Origin: Enterobacter kobei | GTDB lineage: Bacteria; Pseudomonadota; Gammaproteobacteria; Enterobacterales; Enterobacteriaceae | Length of the DNA stretch: 64,000 bases | Reading direction: 5' to 3' | Assembly: GCF_001729765.1 (NCBI RefSeq) | Contig: NZ_CP017181.1 | Span: 186,001-250,000 of the forward strand | Shown here: positions 60,619 through 64,000 of the stretch, piece after piece | How the letters are laid out: every line of letters begins with the position of its first letter | Position numbering within the stretch: position 1 is the stretch's first letter | Notes under the pieces: generated by a model | Database searches by the model: none | Told to the model about the DNA's origin: nothing | The model's input: the letters and a program-made list of their open reading frames with translations, nothing else | Program-made: the position numbers and the translations under genes

Positions 60619-62163
60619 TTAGTCAAATTTCATACGTGTGGCTTTCAGGTTCACAATCGCCAGGGCACCAACCAGCAGGAAGATCAGGGTGGCAATGGCT
60701 GCTGCCAGACCGAAGTCCTGTCCGCCGCCGCCTTCGAAGGCGATACGGTAGGTGTAGCTCACAAGCAGGTCGGTATAGCCTGCCGGCGTGGTGGTGCCGA
60801 GACGGTCCGGGCCACCGTTGGTCAACAGCTGAATCAGCACGAAGTTGTTAAAGTTAAAGGCAAAGCTGGCAATCATCAGCGGGGTCAGCGGCTTAATGAG
60901 CAGCGGCAGCGTAATTTTAAAGAAGTTCTGGAACGGACCCGCGCCGTCCATCGCTGAAGCTTCGTACAGATCGTCCGGGATAGCCTTCAGCAGGCCCATG
61001 CACAGGATCATCATGTACGGGTAGCCCAGCCAGGTGTTCACGATAATAATCATCGAGCGGGCGGTGGTTGGGTCGCTGAACCAGGCCGGTTTGATACCGA
61101 ACAGCGCGCTCAGCATCATGTTGATTTCACCGAAGCTCTGGTTAAACAGCCCTTTGAAAATCAGAATCGAGATAAACGACGGCACGGCATACGGCAGAAT
61201 CAGCAGCACGCGGTAAATCGCTTTGCCTTTCAGGGATTCCCACTGCACGAGACAGGCCAGCACCATGCCCACGGCAACGGTCAGGATCACGGTGAGCACC
61301 GAGAAAATCACCGTCCAGACGAAGATGGCGAAGAACGGTTTCTGGATGCCTTCGTCGGTGAACACGCGGGTAAAGTTATCCCAGCCGATGGTAACGGTAT
61401 AACCCGGGCTGAGTTTGTCATCACCCCATTTGCCGTCGGCAGTAATGGACTGATAGAAACCAATGTCGTTGTTCGGGCGATACTTCACGCCGCTCTGATT
61501 GTTAGTCAGCGTGCCGTCTTTTGCCAGGGTATAGAGCGGCTGAGTGCCGGAGAACTGGCGCAGCGAGCTCATGGTCACTTTGCTTTCATCTGGCAGCACG
61601 GCGGTGAGCTGGGTCAACGCCTGGCGGTTCTGGGTAATGATCCGCAGGTTAGCACGTTCACCTTCCGGCAGGGCCGCAGCCTCTTTTAAGGTCAGCTTCT
61701 GCTCGCCGCCAAATTTAAACGCGTCGGAAATATAGTTTTTGCCGCTCTCACCATCAGTGAGCGCTAACTTCCATTCGTCACCCGCAGGATACAGGCCGAA
61801 ATTAAAGGTTTTTCCCGCCTGATAGGAACGGTCCAGAAGCACCTGTTGGGCGCGTTCCTGCGCAAGCTGGTTGGTGCTGCTGTAGTTGGTGAATGCAATG
61901 GCGATGGTACAGATCAGTGGGAACAGGACAAACAGCCCCATCCCGGCCACGCCAGGGTAAACATAGCGCCAGGCATAGGCTTTACGGTTGGCGAAAATAT
62001 ACAGGCCAGCAGAGCTTAAGATCAGCGTCATGATGGCAAAGAGATATTCCCCTTGTACGTACATTAAAACAACAAGGTAACCCACCAGCAGACACAGCAG
62101 ACCTATCACTGACCATTTCAGCGCGTCGCTTTGCCACCAGTGCTTCTTTTTAATGACATCCAT
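60619..62163 (-). CDS. malF: Maltose ABC transporter permease MalF
   Basis: MalF is the second permease subunit and holds the sugar-binding site in the membrane. The 514-residue protein has eight membrane segments, a large periplasmic loop (about 93-275) that clasps MalE, and the EAA loop [28 protein letters not shown] precedes the ATG. The malE-malF gap carries REP sequences. Confidence 0.98.
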   Translation of the reverse strand: MDVIKKKHWWQSDALKWSVIGLLCLLVGYLVVLMYVQGEYLFAIMTLILSSAGLYIFANRKAYAWRYVYPGVAGMGLFVLFPLICTIAIAFTNYSSTNQLAQERAQQVLLDRSYQAGKTFNFGLYPAGDEWKLALTDGESGKNYISDAFKFGGEQKLTLKEAAALPEGERANLRIITQNRQALTQLTAVLPDESKVTMSSLRQFSGTQPLYTLAKDGTLTNNQSGVKYRPNNDIGFYQSITADGKWGDDKLSPGYTVTIGWDNFTRVFTDEGIQKPFFAIFVWTVIFSVLTVILTVAVGMVLACLVQWESLKGKAIYRVLLILPYAVPSFISILIFKGLFNQSFGEINMMLSALFGIKPAWFSDPTTARSMIIIVNTWLGYPYMMILCMGLLKAIPDDLYEASAMDGAGPFQNFFKITLPLLIKPLTPLMIASFAFNFNNFVLIQLLTNGGPDRLGTTTPAGYTDLLVSYTYRIAFEGGGGQDFGLAAAIATLIFLLVGALAIVNLKATRMKFD

Positions 62164-62200
62164 GGGGTTCTTCCTCTACAACGGTGGAAACTTTTCGTCA

Positions 62201-62270
62201 GGTGGCGCGGCGCTTACCTGACCTACGGATCGTGCCGTAGTCGTAGGGCGGGTAAGCGCACGCGCCACCC
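62201..62270. repeat. BIME in the malE-malF gap
   Basis: The unit GGTGGCGCGGCGCTTACCTG (from 62201) and an inverted partner ending GCGCACGCGCCACC (to 62269) can form a long stem. In E. coli REP sequences at the same place protect the upstream malE mRNA and help explain why MalE is far more abundant than MalF. Confidence 0.9.
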
Positions 62271-62283
62271 GCCGTTTTTCTGC

Positions 62284-63843
<1,560 letters not shown>

Positions 63844-64000
63844 ATGGCGAGCGTACAGCTGCGTAATGTAACGAAAGCCTGGGGCGACGTAGTGGTGTCA
63901 AAAGACATCAATCTGGACATCACTGAAGGTGAGTTTGTGGTGTTTGTCGGCCCATCAGGCTGTGGTAAATCTACTCTGCTGCGTATGATTGCCGGTCTTG
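63844..64000 (+). CDS. malK: Maltose ABC transporter ATPase MalK (partial, cut by the window end)
   Basis: The first 52 codons are present. The sequence begins [15 protein letters not shown] and includes the Walker A motif GPSGCGKST (about residues 36-44). MalK hydrolyses ATP for maltose import and also binds MalT to hold it inactive. GGGAGAAGGG precedes the ATG. The rest lies beyond the window. Confidence 0.97.
   Translation, partial: MASVQLRNVTKAWGDVVVSKDINLDITEGEFVVFVGPSGCGKSTLLRMIAGL

Overview
The window is a chromosomal segment of a member of the Enterobacteriaceae, most likely Enterobacter (cloacae complex) or a close relative such as Lelliottia or Leclercia. The evidence is gene order like the 89-92 min region of the Escherichia coli chromosome, proteins nearly identical to the E. 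coli ones, and 16S rRNA variable regions that I recognise as Enterobacter-like. Species assignment is inference. No plasmid or phage genes were seen.

Layout. 1-5600: four tRNA genes (Thr, Tyr, Gly, Thr) and tufB, then secE-nusG, then the ribosomal protein genes rplKA and rplJL. 5900-14290: rpoB and rpoC, ending in a strong terminator. 14305-16620 (minus): an accessory block of a diguanylate cyclase and orphan PTS IIB and IIA proteins. 16961-22505 (minus): the thiamine operon thiCEFSGH behind a TPP riboswitch. 22565-27510: rsd (minus), then nudC, hemE, nfi, yjaG, hupA and yjaH. 27559-30457 (minus): purHD with a PurR operator. 30699-36037: a complete rRNA operon of rrnE type (16S, tRNA-Glu, 23S, 5S) with tandem P1/P2 promoters. 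36171-46781: metA, aceBAK, convergent iclR, and metH. 46898-52864: yjbB, a ccdAB toxin-antitoxin pair, rluF, yjbD, panS and lysC. 53238-59617: pgi, the exopolysaccharide operon yjbEFGH, and psiE. 59714-64000: malG, malF and malE (minus), with divergent malK starting at the right edge.

The genes fall into functional sets: translation and transcription machinery; thiamine and purine synthesis; the glyoxylate shunt with its repressor; methionine synthesis at both ends (MetA and MetH, with MetJ and MetR-type sites); and the maltose transporter with MalT and CRP sites.

The main departures from the E. coli K-12 order, as I remember it, are: the cyclase/PTS block between rpoC and the thi operon; no zraP/zraSR between yjaH and purD; no yjaA/yjaB before metA; no arpA, so aceK overlaps iclR tail to tail; ccdAB where pepE would be; panS before lysC; and no xylE before malG. 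The lysC leader shows no recognisable lysine riboswitch. A GC-rich interspersed repeat occurs twice, and one copy appears to supply the ribosome binding site of aceK. Nothing here is clearly a wholly new system. The cyclase/PTS block, the divergent ccdB and the altered lysC leader are the best candidates for follow-up.
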